Source: Blastomussa wellsi
Taxonomy: Eukaryota > Cnidaria > Anthozoa > Scleractinia > Plerogyridae
NCBI GenBank assembly: GCA_947652115.1
Contig: OX393563.1
Coordinates: 2,186,996 to 2,250,995, forward strand
Direction of reading: 5' to 3'
DNA: 64,000 nt
Shown here: in pieces, positions 1-10,919 of the stretch
Layout: each line of letters opens with the position of its first letter
How positions within the stretch are numbered: position 1 is the first letter of the stretch
Notes under the pieces: model-generated
Told to the model about the DNA's origin: nothing
What the model saw: only the letters and a program-made list of their open reading frames with translations
Database searches by the model: none
Program-made: the position numbers and the translations under genes

Positions 1-1933
1 ACCCTGCAAATAAAATACAGAGTTTTGTTTGTAGTTATTGATTAACTTGTTCAGTTGTTCAATTGGGGGTATGACCCTGCACAAAACCTGGCAAACACAA
101 TAGGCATTTACTTCTATCAGAGCAACTGACCAATAGCAACACTGCGATTGCGCGCACTTCAGGCATCGACGTATAAGCGCAAAACAAAGGTTGTTGCACT
201 GTGTTCGTGCACCTTCCAACATAAATCCTAGCAGCTTCTTTTGCTCCTTAGATGTCTGCTTTGTAGCCATTCCACTACATGAACGATGAGCAAAAGATGG
301 TCGGAATAAAGAATAGTAACGCTTGCTTGTCTGAAATACAGCGAACATTCTACAACACCTGGACGCTTTTATTTTTTAATGTCGCAACAAACTGGTTTCC
401 GTAATGTTTTTGTTGTCATTGACTTCAACTTGCGTACGAAATATATTTACTTTACAGCGGAAAGGCTTCGCGAAACGGAAATGAATTATATTTACGACCT
501 ACAAAAAGAGGTGAGGGATTTTTGTTATGCCCTGTTAACCGAAAGCTTCAACAGTACCAATATCAGTGAAATGGGGACCTACAATTGAAGTCTTTGTTTG
601 AAATGATCATCAATTTACAATCAAATATTCGATATCTTTCCTCTCTTATCACTCTCCCCTCGTTATCGCTAACAATTACGAAAATGTAGTACGTCGCCTC
701 TCCACAAACAAAATACAAAATAGCCAACATAATTGTTCTCCAATGCAAAAATCGTTTTTATATGGTTGATAATGAACCACGAAGAAGCAACAAAACATTC
801 AATATCAATAAAAAACGAAGACAAGAATACTCAAAACTATTGGAAAAAGATGTAAAACTGGAAATGTTATATTAATAACGCAATCCAGCAAAATGCACGG
901 CCTTACCTATGTGAAAACCAGTAATCAGAGGTAATGCTGATCAATGCTGTGGCTATCTTTTTGATAGAAATAAAAAAAATTGCAAAATATCGTTTAATAC
1001 AAGAGCGCTAACAAGTTAGTTACCCCAAGGTATCAAACTACAAACTGATTGCTTTCAATAAAATCCTATTGACTTACAGTATTAATTTTTTATAAGTAAA
1101 GAGAGTTCTAAAGACGCCAAATTTTGATGCGTTCTTTGTTATCATAACAAAATCTGTTGTAAAGCTTTCCTGCTGAGTTGTGCAGTGAAGGTCGGGAATA
1201 CACAGTAATTCCACTGGTTTCTAACGAGTTGGTTTAATTCTCAAAGGCGGGTTTGTTGTGAATGATTCAAAAGTAAAGGGTAGCCTGAAAGAATATTTAA
1301 TGCGGCTCTCGTCTTAATAAGCTGCAGTAGTAGTGTTAGCCCTACACCGCTGGAAAAAAATTAAAAACCAGCGGCTAATGTTTAAAACGCAATGTCACAA
1401 ACATTATATTTGCCTATCTGTGGGAGGTAGCCATCGGTGTGCAACACTTAAAACTTTTTATATCCTGACTCTAACGAGCAAATCGTTCAGTAAGGATTTT
1501 CCTTTCTTAAAACATGTTAAAATTGATGCGATAGGTCGATCTTTGTACCTCGCTTTAAGTAGTGTCTGGTTCTGTACGATGTGTGCTTTTCCATGGCAAC
1601 TAAATAACTGCCACTTTGGTGAGATTCTTATCAATTATTATAGAGTTTTGAGAACTTATTGACGAGGCCATCACACATATTTTTGAGTAATTATTTTGCA
1701 GCGTGATAAAATGTAAAATGTGTACATTAATGAGCTTAAAGTGGCAGGTTGTATAGTTCTGGGAATTGTTATAATTCACGCAAAGTTTCAGGCATACCGT
1801 TTTTATCTCATGAAATATCTTCTTCAGGGTAAGCTCAGTTTTTGGCCCACTCGAAATGGTTGTGGTCAGTATTTTGGTTGTGGTTCTTCAGGAAACTAGA
1901 GTGTAGAAGATAACTTTTTTTACAGCAGATTAT
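1..1933. other. AT-rich non-coding flank
   Basis: No gene could be supported. Open frames at 379-588 and 1333-1662 (+) show no recognisable domain, no convincing splice context and ordinary AT-rich composition, so they are treated as chance. Nothing else structured was seen apart from simple A/T runs. Confidence 0.5.
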
Positions 1934-1938
1934 TGTAG
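1934..1938. repeat. Target-site duplication, left copy (TGTAG)
   Basis: The five bases TGTAG directly precede the TG of the left LTR and are repeated exactly at 6840-6844 just after the CA of the right LTR. A 5-bp duplication is usual for Ty3/gypsy integrases. Confidence 0.93.
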
Positions 1939-2092
1939 TGTAACAACCGCTAGTCTTCTCAGTATAAACAATGCTTTAATAGAACAAACTTCTCCGACTC
2001 GAGCTGACAACGTGGTAATGCAAAGTGTTGCTAATGCGCATGTGCGAACTGAACTATGTTGCAAATCTCGGAATACTGGACTGGATATTACA
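1939..2092 (-). repeat. 3' LTR of the gypsy element
   Basis: This 154-bp direct repeat starts TGTAACAACC and ends ATATTACA on the plus strand. It is identical by eye to 6686-6839. In element orientation it is the downstream LTR. LTRs of this length are short for the superfamily. Confidence 0.95.
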
Positions 2093-2107
2093 TTTCTCCT
2101 TTTCTTT
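2093..2107 (-). promoter_or_regulatory. Polypurine tract of the gypsy element
   Basis: Read on the minus strand this is AAAGAAAAGGAGAAA, ending exactly at the TG of the 3' LTR. That is the position and composition expected for the plus-strand DNA primer of an LTR retrotransposon. Confidence 0.85.
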
Positions 2108-2232
2108 CGAGATAGTCTCTTCCTTAAGTGAAAACAACGCAACTTAAAACATGTGTCCTAACTTAGACTAGGCATGCTATGTTAAAGCACAGTCCTTTCT
2201 GTTCTGTGTTAGGTACAGTTTAAGTACAGTCT

Positions 2233-5200
2233 TTAGGTGACAAAGTCTTTCAAATACTCTGGACGTTTTCGATCACGCCTTGGTCTGGTGGTAGCTGCTG
2301 GCACTGGTTGTTTGCTCCGGTCCATTTTGTCACTGGTGTTGGTTTTAGCTGTTTCCTTTGCGCTGCTTTCCTTAGTCTCCTCCTGGACTGAGTTAGGGTT
2401 GGCATTCAGTAGAATCTTCTCTCTCCAATCCTCTTGGTTCGTTTGTTCTTCCTGGTCTTCATTTTCTTCGCTGGTGTTTCCCTGGATCAATGAGTTAGCA
2501 ATCTTGAACTGGCTTGCGTCACGGTACACTTCGCGTCCATCTGTGATCCTTTTTGCTGCAATGCTTGATCCGTCTATTCGAGTTACTCTGTAGAATGCTG
2601 GTTCAAATGCGGTAGACCATTTGTTTCTCTTTTTCTGTTTCAACAGGACATGATCTCCGACTAAGAAAATGTGCTCCTTGGTGTTCCTGTTCTCGGCATT
2701 CTGTTTGATCTTATCTTTGTATTTCTCATCCCGCTTATCGATGGCTGTGTCACGGGGATTCTCATTGCACTCCCTCGCTTGGTGATCTAGTTTGGTTCTG
2801 ATCTGCCTGTTCATTAGGGCTTCATATGGTGGCACGCCAGTAGCAGGATGTGGTGTTGAGCGATAGCCTGTTAGCATCTCTTGAACAGCTACACTGCTTT
2901 TTCCCCCATTGAGACGAGCGATCTGCTCAGTCTTATTCAGTAGTTTCATGAAGCTTTCCGCCTCTCCGTTAGCACGTGCGTGTTCTGGGGTAACTCGGTG
3001 ATGGTGGAATCCCTCTGTTTTGGCAAACTCGGCAAATTCTCTGGAGTTAAATGGTGGTCCATTATCGCTTTCTAGCTGTCTTGGAGTCCCATGAGTGGCA
3101 AACATGGTTTTGAGCTTTTCCATGGTCGGCTGGAATGCTGTCGAGTGAGTTTTCATGACTTCAGGGTATCTTGTTCTCTTGTCAATGGCCACTAGGTTAT
3201 AATGACCGTCAGGATAGGGTCCGCTGAAGTCTACAGATATGACATCCCAGGGTTTCTTTGGTATGTCTGTGACTTTGATGGGTTCCTGTCTGTGCTGCTT
3301 CGTGGTTACCTGACATTCGTAACATTGACCGATGATCTGCTCTACCATACTGTTCATGGTTGGAAACCAATACTTTGCTCTTAACATCTGCTTTGTTTTT
3401 GTCATTCCCAGGTGTCCCAGGTGATGTGCTGCCTTGATGACCTTTCTCTGTAGGCTTGTTGGGACAATGATCTGATTCATCCTGAAGATTAGGTCATTGA
3501 CTACGTACAACTCATTCTGTACACTATAAAATGGTGCAATGTCTGGGTCCTTCTTGTGTTGTTCCCAATCTCCAGTGAGTATTCTGATGGAAAGTTTCTG
3601 AAGCTGGGTGTCTTTGAGAGTTTCTTCCTTGATGTGATCAACAACAACAGCATGTTCGGCTGTCACCGTGTACTTGATCACTCTCTCTATGGTATCCTTT
3701 CCAGTTTCTGGTAAAGGGTGTCTCGACAGAAAGTCAAGTGGGTCGGCGTCATCCTTTCCAGGCTCATAGATTAGCTCGAAGTCAACATCTTGCATTCCCA
3801 TTACCCATTTTTCTATTCTTGGTGGGAGTCGCATGGCTGCCTTGTTAAACAATGGAAGTAATGGTTTGTGAGCTGTGATGATCTTGAATTTTGGCGCTCC
3901 CAGAAGGTAAATGCTGAATCTGTTCTTTGCCCAATGTACGGAGAGGGCATCTTTCTCTGTCTGACTGTATCTTTTCTCGGTGTCAGTCATGCTGCGGCTA
4001 ATGAAGTGGACTGGCTGGAGGCCATTGCCTGTGTCCTGGAATAATCCGGCTGATAGTCCTTCATGGTAGCTGGCTTCAACTCTCACAACAATAGCTTTTG
4101 CTGGGTTGAAGTACGCCATTGTGCTTTCACTTGTTATGCTTGCTTTGAGCTTCTCAAATGCTTCATTCTCTTCTGCTCCCCATTTGAACTTCGTATCTTT
4201 GTGGGTCAGCTGTCTCAAGGGTGCGGTTAGTGATGCGTATTTGGGGATGAACTTTGATAAATACCCAGTCATGCCAAGAAAGCTTCGTACAGCTTCTTTC
4301 GATTCTGGTGGGCTGCTTTCCTTCACGGCTCTGACCTTCTCTGGGTTTGGTTTTAATCCGTTCTTCGTGAACTTGTGCCCATAGAACTCTATCTCTTCCA
4401 CTCCGAATTGGCACTTCTCAGGGTTGAAAGTGACACCAAAATCTGTTGCTCTCTGCAGAACGGCTTCCAATGTTTTGTTGTGTTCTTCTATGTCTTTCCC
4501 TCCTATCAGGATATCATCGCGCTGGTTGAGGCACCTTGGTATGTCTCCAAAAATTCGGTAGATAGCTTCATCAAAGAGATCTTGCGATGCTTTTGCTCCA
4601 AAAATTAGACGTTTTGGTCGCAGGTTCCCCCATGGTGTGCTGAAGGTGGCAACTTTTCTTGATTCTGGATCAAGAAGCAGTTGGTGGTAACCCTGCCTCA
4701 TGTCAAACTTGGAGAAGATGGTACAGTCGTGGAACTTGTACATAAAGTCCTCAACAACCGTTCCTTGGGTTATCCTGTGTCTCTCCATGAATTGGTTGGG
4801 TATCCTGAGATCTACACTGGCCCTAATCATGTGTGGTTCCAGGTCGTCCTTATCTACGCTGCTGAACTTTGGCTTTGGTTGAACTACTAATGGAGAGCAC
4901 CATGTTACTGGTTCACCTTCAGGTACCTCTTCAAATATCTCCTCTTCTACACACTGTTCAAGCCATTTCTTTAAGGGCTCTTGCAAATAATATGCGACTG
5001 GTCTTGGTTTCTGGGCTACAGGAGCAGCTTCTGGTCTCATGCTGAATTTAGCATAGAACTCTTTTCCATTCTTGATGTCTCGTATCTTCCCAATGCCCTT
5101 GAATACATCGCTGTATCGATCAGTGATTGCTTTGATTTCGGGATTGAGTGCTACAGCTTGCTTGACACTCTTGATGTCTGGCAACTCTTCCTGGATTCTC

Positions 5201-6543
5201 AGGTCATTAGTCTCGGCGAAAGAGCCATCTTCTCGGATCTGTAACATACCTAGCTCTTTGAGGGTGTCTTTGCTGATGAGCGGTGGGGAATTGATTCTAC
5301 CCCTGACCACAACAAATCTTGCGACTGCTCCGCAGGTCTGGTTCCTTACGGTCGCTGTGAATTCTCCTTTCACGGGAAGCTCACTTTGTAAGGTACTCAG
5401 CTTCACTCTGCTTGGATGTAGTGTTGGCTTTACGCTTGATCGATTTGACAGTGCTTTGAATTGGTGTTCGTCCATAACATTCACCTCTGCACCACTGTCC
5501 GGCTCAACTCTAACATCAACATCTTCTATCTTCACTGACACAGTTCTGTTCTCGTTATCTGTTTTGATTTTCTTCACCTGCTTAAGATGACGTACGGCTT
5601 GGCAGAAAAATTCGTCATCAGAACTTGTTGAGTTATCAGCATCTTCTTCTGTGGTTCGCTTGACACGGTGTTTGTCCCTCGAAGTTTCTGGTGGTTTTCG
5701 TCTGTGTTTGTGCCCATGGCTTTTCTTACTGTTGGGAGGTCCTCTGAACTTGCATACTGAGCTGAAGTGGTTAAACTTCTGGCATTTCATACATTTCTTC
5801 CCATATGCTGGACAGTTCTTGCCTTCCTCATGTGTGCCTGTTTGTCCACAGTATCCACATGGTTGCTTTTTCTTGTCTTTTCCATCGTTCTTGGGCGGAT
5901 GCCACTTTCCAGACTGTCTTTCGACCTTCTTTACATCTTGGGGAATTTTCATGTCGCTTATTTGAAGTGTTGTGTCTTCGATCTGTGCAGCTTCGGTGAG
6001 AAACTGTGTTAAATCCCATTTCTTGTTAATAGCCTTCTGGATTAGCGAACGATTCTGTGTTGTCTGGATGAGGTGTTCTAGGATTCGTTCATCGCAGTTT
6101 GCTTCGAATTCGCAGTCGTTGGCTTTCTCTCTTAAACGTGCAGCGTACGCGTTCGTTGTTTCGCCATGTGCTGGTCTCATTTTGAGGAATACATATCTTG
6201 CGTGGTGTTTATTCTTCTTGGGTTTGAAGTAGTCGTTCAACTTTTTCCTCATCTTCTCATAGTCGTTACCGCCATCCGTTGGGTTCGGTAAGCTTTTCTC
6301 CAGACGAGCGATTTCCTTCCCGCCATAAATGATGAGTGCATCTTTCTTGTCGAGCGGTTCCGTAATCTTGAAATATCTGAATTCGCGCTCGATTTCTTCG
6401 AGCCAGTCGTCCCACGCTTTACCTGTGCCGATTGGGTCATCTCCCGGGTTGAATGGTTGAGATTTGAGATTTCTCGTCGCTGTGATAACTTGTACTGGTG
6501 CTGCTGGCGCGGTGCCGCCGGTTGCTTCTTCGGTGTCGGGCAT
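2233..6543 (-). CDS. Gypsy Gag-Pol polyprotein, 1436 aa, single frame
   Basis: Fused structural and enzymatic polyprotein of the retrotransposon. Visible in order: an N-terminal capsid-like region (1-200); paired zinc knuckles with CGYCGQ and CMKC (about 229-264); an aspartic protease with DSGAEVNVMDE (about 348); reverse transcriptase (about 510-700) with FDMRQGYHQ at 613 and QRDDILIGG at 674; RNase H (about 815-940); and integrase with an HHCC zinc finger (about 1040-1077) and D1105, D1160, E1196 in D-D-35-E spacing. A short GPY/F-like C-terminal part precedes a charged tail. Odd points: the tyrosine normally before the RT catalytic DD pair is not there (Q-R-D-D). In RNase H the usual DAS reads EAS (E823) and the usual TDHKPL reads TAHKPL (A891). 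No frameshift separates gag from pol. Confidence 0.95.
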   Translation of the reverse strand: MPDTEEATGGTAPAAPVQVITATRNLKSQPFNPGDDPIGTGKAWDDWLEEIEREFRYFKITEPLDKKDALIIYGGKEIARLEKSLPNPTDGGNDYEKMRKKLNDYFKPKKNKHHARYVFLKMRPAHGETTNAYAARLREKANDCEFEANCDERILEHLIQTTQNRSLIQKAINKKWDLTQFLTEAAQIEDTTLQISDMKIPQDVKKVERQSGKWHPPKNDGKDKKKQPCGYCGQTGTHEEGKNCPAYGKKCMKCQKFNHFSSVCKFRGPPNSKKSHGHKHRRKPPETSRDKHRVKRTTEEDADNSTSSDDEFFCQAVRHLKQVKKIKTDNENRTVSVKIEDVDVRVEPDSGAEVNVMDEHQFKALSNRSSVKPTLHPSRVKLSTLQSELPVKGEFTATVRNQTCGAVARFVVVRGRINSPPLISKDTLKELGMLQIREDGSFAETNDLRIQEELPDIKSVKQAVALNPEIKAITDRYSDVFKGIGKIRDIKNGKEFYAKFSMRPEAAPVAQKPRPVAYYLQEPLKKWLEQCVEEEIFEEVPEGEPVTWCSPLVVQPKPKFSSVDKDDLEPHMIRASVDLRIPNQFMERHRITQGTVVEDFMYKFHDCTIFSKFDMRQGYHQLLLDPESRKVATFSTPWGNLRPKRLIFGAKASQDLFDEAIYRIFGDIPRCLNQRDDILIGGKDIEEHNKTLEAVLQRATDFGVTFNPEKCQFGVEEIEFYGHKFTKNGLKPNPEKVRAVKESSPPESKEAVRSFLGMTGYLSKFIPKYASLTAPLRQLTHKDTKFKWGAEENEAFEKLKASITSESTMAYFNPAKAIVVRVEASYHEGLSAGLFQDTGNGLQPVHFISRSMTDTEKRYSQTEKDALSVHWAKNRFSIYLLGAPKFKIITAHKPLLPLFNKAAMRLPPRIEKWVMGMQDVDFELIYEPGKDDADPLDFLSRHPLPETGKDTIERVIKYTVTAEHAVVVDHIKEETLKDTQLQKLSIRILTGDWEQHKKDPDIAPFYSVQNELYVVNDLIFRMNQIIVPTSLQRKVIKAAHHLGHLGMTKTKQMLRAKYWFPTMNSMVEQIIGQCYECQVTTKQHRQEPIKVTDIPKKPWDVISVDFSGPYPDGHYNLVAIDKRTRYPEVMKTHSTAFQPTMEKLKTMFATHGTPRQLESDNGPPFNSREFAEFAKTEGFHHHRVTPEHARANGEAESFMKLLNKTEQIARLNGGKSSVAVQEMLTGYRSTPHPATGVPPYEALMNRQIRTKLDHQARECNENPRDTAIDKRDEKYKDKIKQNAENRNTKEHIFLVGDHVLLKQKKRNKWSTAFEPAFYRVTRIDGSSIAAKRITDGREVYRDASQFKIANSLIQGNTSEENEDQEEQTNQEDWREKILLNANPNSVQEETKESSAKETAKTNTSDKMDRSKQPVPAATTRPRRDRKRPEYLKDFVT

Positions 6544-6685
6544 GTTTTGTCGATCGATTGATTCACGCGTTGACGTGTTTGTCTTGTTAACCTCTCTCGC
6601 TGGGCTTCAAAACTCTCTGGTTTGGTTTCTCTTGCTTTCTTCTTTCTTCTTTGTGCTTAATCTAGCGTGGTATCCTCGTCGCCAG
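6544..6685 (-). promoter_or_regulatory. Gypsy leader with primer binding site
   Basis: The 142-bp leader runs between the 5' LTR and the Gag start. On the minus strand, one base after the LTR, it reads TGGCGACGAGGATACC (from 6684 leftward). TGG pairs with the CCA end of a tRNA, as in a primer binding site. I did not assign the tRNA. Confidence 0.75.
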
Positions 6686-6839
6686 TGTAACAACCGCTAG
6701 TCTTCTCAGTATAAACAATGCTTTAATAGAACAAACTTCTCCGACTCGAGCTGACAACGTGGTAATGCAAAGTGTTGCTAATGCGCATGTGCGAACTGAA
6801 CTATGTTGCAAATCTCGGAATACTGGACTGGATATTACA
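6686..6839 (-). repeat. 5' LTR of the gypsy element
   Basis: Second copy of the 154-bp LTR, identical by eye to 1939-2092. It should carry the element promoter, and its outer edge faces the BORCS7-like gene. TGTAG at 6840-6844 is the right copy of the target duplication. Confidence 0.95.
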
Positions 6840-6844
6840 TGTAG

Positions 6845-6968
6845 GAGTCCAAAAGATTTCAAATGACCTTTTTTGACCCACAAAAGCTTTCACATGGTTT
6901 CACTTCCCGCTTGGGCACTGGGAGCGAACCCTCGCCAGCGGTAAGCACCGGTCAGCAGACAATTCAAT
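6845..6968 (+). promoter_or_regulatory. Short upstream/5' leader region of the BORCS7-like gene
   Basis: Only about 124 bp separate the retrotransposon duplication from the BORCS7-like ATG. The 5' leader and core promoter either sit here or are now split by the insertion. No TATA box was recognised. Confidence 0.4.
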
Positions 6969-9368
6969 ATGGCGGATCCAACTGGCCGTGTGCAACCAAA
7001 CAACGAATTCAGGGAACGTTTGATGGAGAAGGTCCATGTAAATGTTACAGAAACAGGAAAACTGGCTCAACAGCTGTTAAAGAGCTCGCGATCACACGAG
7101 GTACTAATGAGCTCACTTACGTTTATGGGAACTCTGTGGCAAAATCATGGTTTGCAAAATCAAGAGAACTTTTCCACTAGATTGGTTTTACATGTATAGT
7201 ACAGATGTCTTTCCAGACTCCCCTTTTATTCGGCGATGTTTTTACTACTTATTCCTATGCCTAAAGTTATTTACTATAGGCAGTGCGCTCTTAGCAAAGT
7301 AAATCCTGTTAATTTGTTATGCTAAAGTGCATAAATTTTCATTGTATAGCTTTTGAATAAAACATCGAGGAAATATGAAATTCTCAATCGTACGTTGTAC
7401 TTCAATTATTTACTAAGATAAGTATTTATAATCCATGATACCTAGAAAAAAGAGGAGGAATGCAGATGTACAACTTAGTATTTTCAATAATGTGCAATAC
7501 ATCTGTACATTTCTTCCCTTAATACGCAAGATGTAATAATTATCTATCTTGTTGATGTACTTGTAACATATAAGGAAACCGGGAAAAGCTCTGGCCCGAA
7601 GGGTCACAGACTTCACCTTTTGTACTTGTAAATCAAATTACTTCTTGTGGATCACCGTAAATCATTTTCATTGAATATTTTTATATATGTAGATCCTTGC
7701 TCAGACTACAAAGCAGTTTGTAAGCCAGGAAGGTGCTCTGTCAAACTCACATGAGGTATGCTACAGTCACATACATCATAAAAATGTTAAATTTTGTTTG
7801 TTTGATTTTATAAAACAAAAAGTTTCTTTCTCCAGGATCTCTTTACATTGTTAACTACTACAAGCTTTTGATTCCCTCTGGGAACCTTTTCCAAGTGATG
7901 GGAGGCATTTTGTCATTTGAATTAGTTCATATACATATCAGATTGATATTAGCTGTTTTAATAACACATATATTTTAGCATTTTTGTCTTGAACCACTCG
8001 AAATATAAAAAAAATATCTTAGTAGGGTTCTAGGTACAGTCTTGTATGAATTTTGTGAATGGTTGATTTTCCAGTAAAGCACTCATTTCTGAAAGATAAT
8101 TGCAATTCTCTTACAGCTCATAAGACAGTCTGGAAAAATCATAGCAGACATGGACTCACAGTAAGATCGTTTTCTTTACAATCTACAATTTACTCTATAA
8201 TAAGCTGCTTGCACATGCACACTTAGTATACAGCGTGTGAAATAGTTTTGTAACTTTGTTGTTCAATACTTCAACTTTACTAATATTACTGGAAAGGTAT
8301 AGTTACACATATCTAACTGTACATGTACAATTTTTTTAAAGTCAATTTTTTGATACAATCTGAATAATAACTTTTCAATTTTTTGTTTCAAAGGTTAGCT
8401 GACATTCAACACAGGTAGGTGGATCAGTACTACATTTGTATTTCCGTCAATGATTTACTTTTATTCCACAAAACGTTTATTGATTTCAAGGCCCTTAGAA
8501 CAGTTTTATAAGTTCTGTGAAGTCATTGCTATAACCTTCTAGCTTGCTTAAATTGCATTTGAAATAATGCCAGTAAAATTGTGTTTGGGGTGCAGAACTT
8601 AAACTAACCTGTGATCAGGTGAATTTTTTAGACGTTTTTTTTTTAATTGATGTAGAAGAAAAAAATTCCGCCTGATATATTTATTGAACTGGTCGCCATC
8701 CGCCCCCTAAGTCAGCTGTCAAAACCACTGCAGTTAATTGGCTTTAATTTTGTGGCTCGGATTTCCACCAGGCACAAAAAATGTCTGCAGAATAATTCAT
8801 TGGACACGCAACGACTACATGTATATTTAAAAACCTTCCTCGCGTATTAAAATGAAAATTTATTTGGAAGGTTGAACTGGTGTTTGCAGGGTTATTTCGG
8901 TATCTAAAACAAATTATTTCTATAACAACATTCAAGTGGGTTTATGACGCGGGCGATTAACGTATTTTTACAGTGTAAAAACGACAAGCAAATGTATTAT
9001 ACCCTCCTTCCCCGAGATGATAAGTAGGGAGGGAGGGCATGATTGTAGGTTAAACTTAAACCAGCTGCCTTGCCTTAAAATTGGTGATTTTGCCAGCAGG
9101 AACCTATTTCAGACCATACCCCTCCTCTCCTCTCCACACCCACCATACCCACACCAACAGACACTGCTGATTTCATCATAAATAAGTGTGAAACCACCTT
9201 CTTAACATACCCTGATGTCCCAGAAATAGTTAACAACTATTTTTTAGGACACCAGGATACTGGAGATTTGCAGATTATCTTGGCTGTTGGCTCATGTTTT
9301 TATTTTGTTGCAGTATGCAGATGGTGAACACTATCAGTGAACATTTGGAGTCAAAATGGAGGCCGTAA
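6969..9368 (+). CDS. BORCS7: BORC complex subunit 7-like protein, 5 exons, 104 aa
   Basis: In other animals BORCS7 is a small subunit of the BORC complex on the lysosome surface, which couples lysosomes to Arl8 and kinesin. Exons: 6969-7100, 7693-7755, 8117-8160, 8394-8414, 9314-9368. All have AG/GT borders and join in one frame (phases 0, 0, 2, 2). The protein starts MADPTGRVQPNNEFRERLME and continues through KLAQQLLKSSRSHE, ILAQTTKQFVSQEGALS and IIADMDSQLADIQHS. It matches the family in length (104 against about 105) and in its helical SRS..E..A....Q...L pattern. Exon 4 is a 21-bp microexon. The TAA stop overlaps a good donor consensus (GTAAGT from 9365), so an alternative spliced C-terminus cannot be excluded. 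Confidence 0.82.
8605..9052 (+). mobile_element. Non-autonomous DNA element with 9-bp TSD (MULE-like), 448 bp
   Basis: Element ends TAACCTGTGATCA and TGATTGTAGGTTA form imperfect terminal inverted repeats. AACTTAAAC is duplicated exactly at 8596-8604 and 9053-9061. It lies inside intron 4 of the BORCS7-like gene. A related body occurs in reverse at 18775-19104 and a tiny relative at 42635-42710. A 9-bp duplication suggests Mutator-like elements, but no transposase is present. Confidence 0.75.
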
Positions 9369-10910
9369 GTATATGACAATAACACGTACAGCACTACTTG
9401 TCAACTTGTGAACAAACTCCTTATGAAAAGTAAGATGTGGAGGGAATATGATGCCTGCCTGGGGGGACGGGGGAGGACTTAGTGGTAACAGGTTGATGGG
9501 GATGTGCTGCTGGATGGGGTTCCATTTCATGACTGGATTGACTATAATTGGGTTGCATTTTCAATAGAGTTACTAGGATGCGGTTGCTACATTTTTTGGG
9601 AATTTAGGGGTAAGAAAATTCTGGTAACCACAGATTTAACTAGTGAGATGATCTCAGATAGTGCAGAGTGTTATCTACAACTTCACATGCTGTGGCAAAC
9701 GAGGACACGTTGTTGCTCCTTTTGAGCAAACTGGGAAACAATTTTTGCAAACACAATGTTTCTGTTGCGCAGACGGGCAGACAGGGAAACATTTCTGTCT
9801 GTAACGTTTCTTCATTTGTCACGGCCGTTAGGATGGTCATCTACATAGGTGAGAGTACTCCTGCAGGCCTCCTATCCCCCCACCCACCCAGCCTGTAGTG
9901 ACTTCGGTTATAATTATACTATTTGCTTTGCCAAACATGAGCAGACAGAAACTTTATATATTTTGCTTACTTTTCTTGACTTTCTTAAATATTTTTTTTA
10001 ACACCCAATACACAACTTTGATTTCCAAGTGTAATATGTTTTGTTTAGGGTAGAGACTAGAGGGCTTTTCATGATATGTCATTCCGGACACAAAAACGTA
10101 AAGGTGCCACTTTCTCAACACAATTTCAAGTATATTTATCATACTCCTGATACTACAGTGACGTCTTCCATGGCAAGATAAAAATCGTTTCTCAGAAACT
10201 TTAGTCAAGACAGCTTTTTAATTTTAACCTTGGTTTTGACGTCAATCTTAGTTTATTTTAATTGCAATAAGGCATTCAAGCAGCAAACCATTCTTGTTCT
10301 CAGAGCCCTCGTTTCTTTGGGTCACGTGGTTAAAAGAAAACACGTGGCCCTGGGGACGAGGATGGCAGCAAACGTGACTGTCAACGTTTGCAACTTGATA
10401 CTTTTGTTTGTTTCTTGCAAACGTTTGTAACTTGATACTTTTGTTTTTCTCTCGCAAACGTATGTAACATGATACTTTTGATTCTCGAAAACATATTGAA
10501 AGATGTGTTTCTTTTTCAAGGCCGGAAATAACTGTTAGAACGTTAAATATCTGATGTAAAAATTGAAAGAGAAAAATTTCGTTTCATTCAAAAAGCAATT
10601 TTTCATTGAAGTAATAAACAAGAACTAATTTAATTATCGAATAGTCACGGAATATTCTTTTTTCACATTCTTTTTCCGTTGTCGCCATTCGGTTAAAACC
10701 ACTTAAAATTTTCTTTATATACAAGGATATCGATTTATCTAGGAAGCATTTTAACTAAAAGTATTGAAGGTAAACAGCTTTGTTTGACCAAGAGTTTCCA
10801 GCACCGGTGAAAACTAAATACCTCAAACAATAATTAAATTTATTTGCGGTTTTCGGAAGGCGCCACGGAGTCTACTGCAATATTTGGGAACTTTCCTTGC
10901 TTCAAACTTG
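9369..10910. other. Intergenic, no gene seen; 37-bp tandem repeat at 10381-10488
   Basis: No coding region is supported. Three head-to-tail copies of a roughly 37-bp unit (core CAACTTGATACTTTTGTTTG with variants) run from 10381 to 10488. The rest is AT-rich. Confidence 0.6.
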
Positions 10911-10919
10911 AAAAAAGTC

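Larger units (their letters stand above)
1939..6839 (-). mobile_element. Complete Ty3/gypsy LTR retrotransposon
   Basis: The element is 4901 bp, on the minus strand. It has two 154-bp LTRs that I read as identical, TG...CA termini, a primer binding site next to the 5' LTR, a purine tract next to the 3' LTR, one uninterrupted gag-pol frame and perfect TGTAG target duplications. Identical LTRs and an open frame mean a very recent insertion, because the two LTRs are identical at the moment of integration and diverge afterwards. No env-like frame is present. It lies upstream of the BORCS7-like gene in opposite orientation, so it may alter that promoter. Confidence 0.95.

Noticed and set aside
1333..1662. 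109-codon open frame as a gene
   Set aside because: It starts with GTG rather than ATG, has no domain, no splice context and AT-biased composition; it is probably chance.
2237..6883. Many plus-strand and alternative-frame open frames across the gypsy element
   Set aside because: They overlap the 1436-codon minus-strand gag-pol frame and have no domains of their own; they are shadows of that frame or of the LTR.
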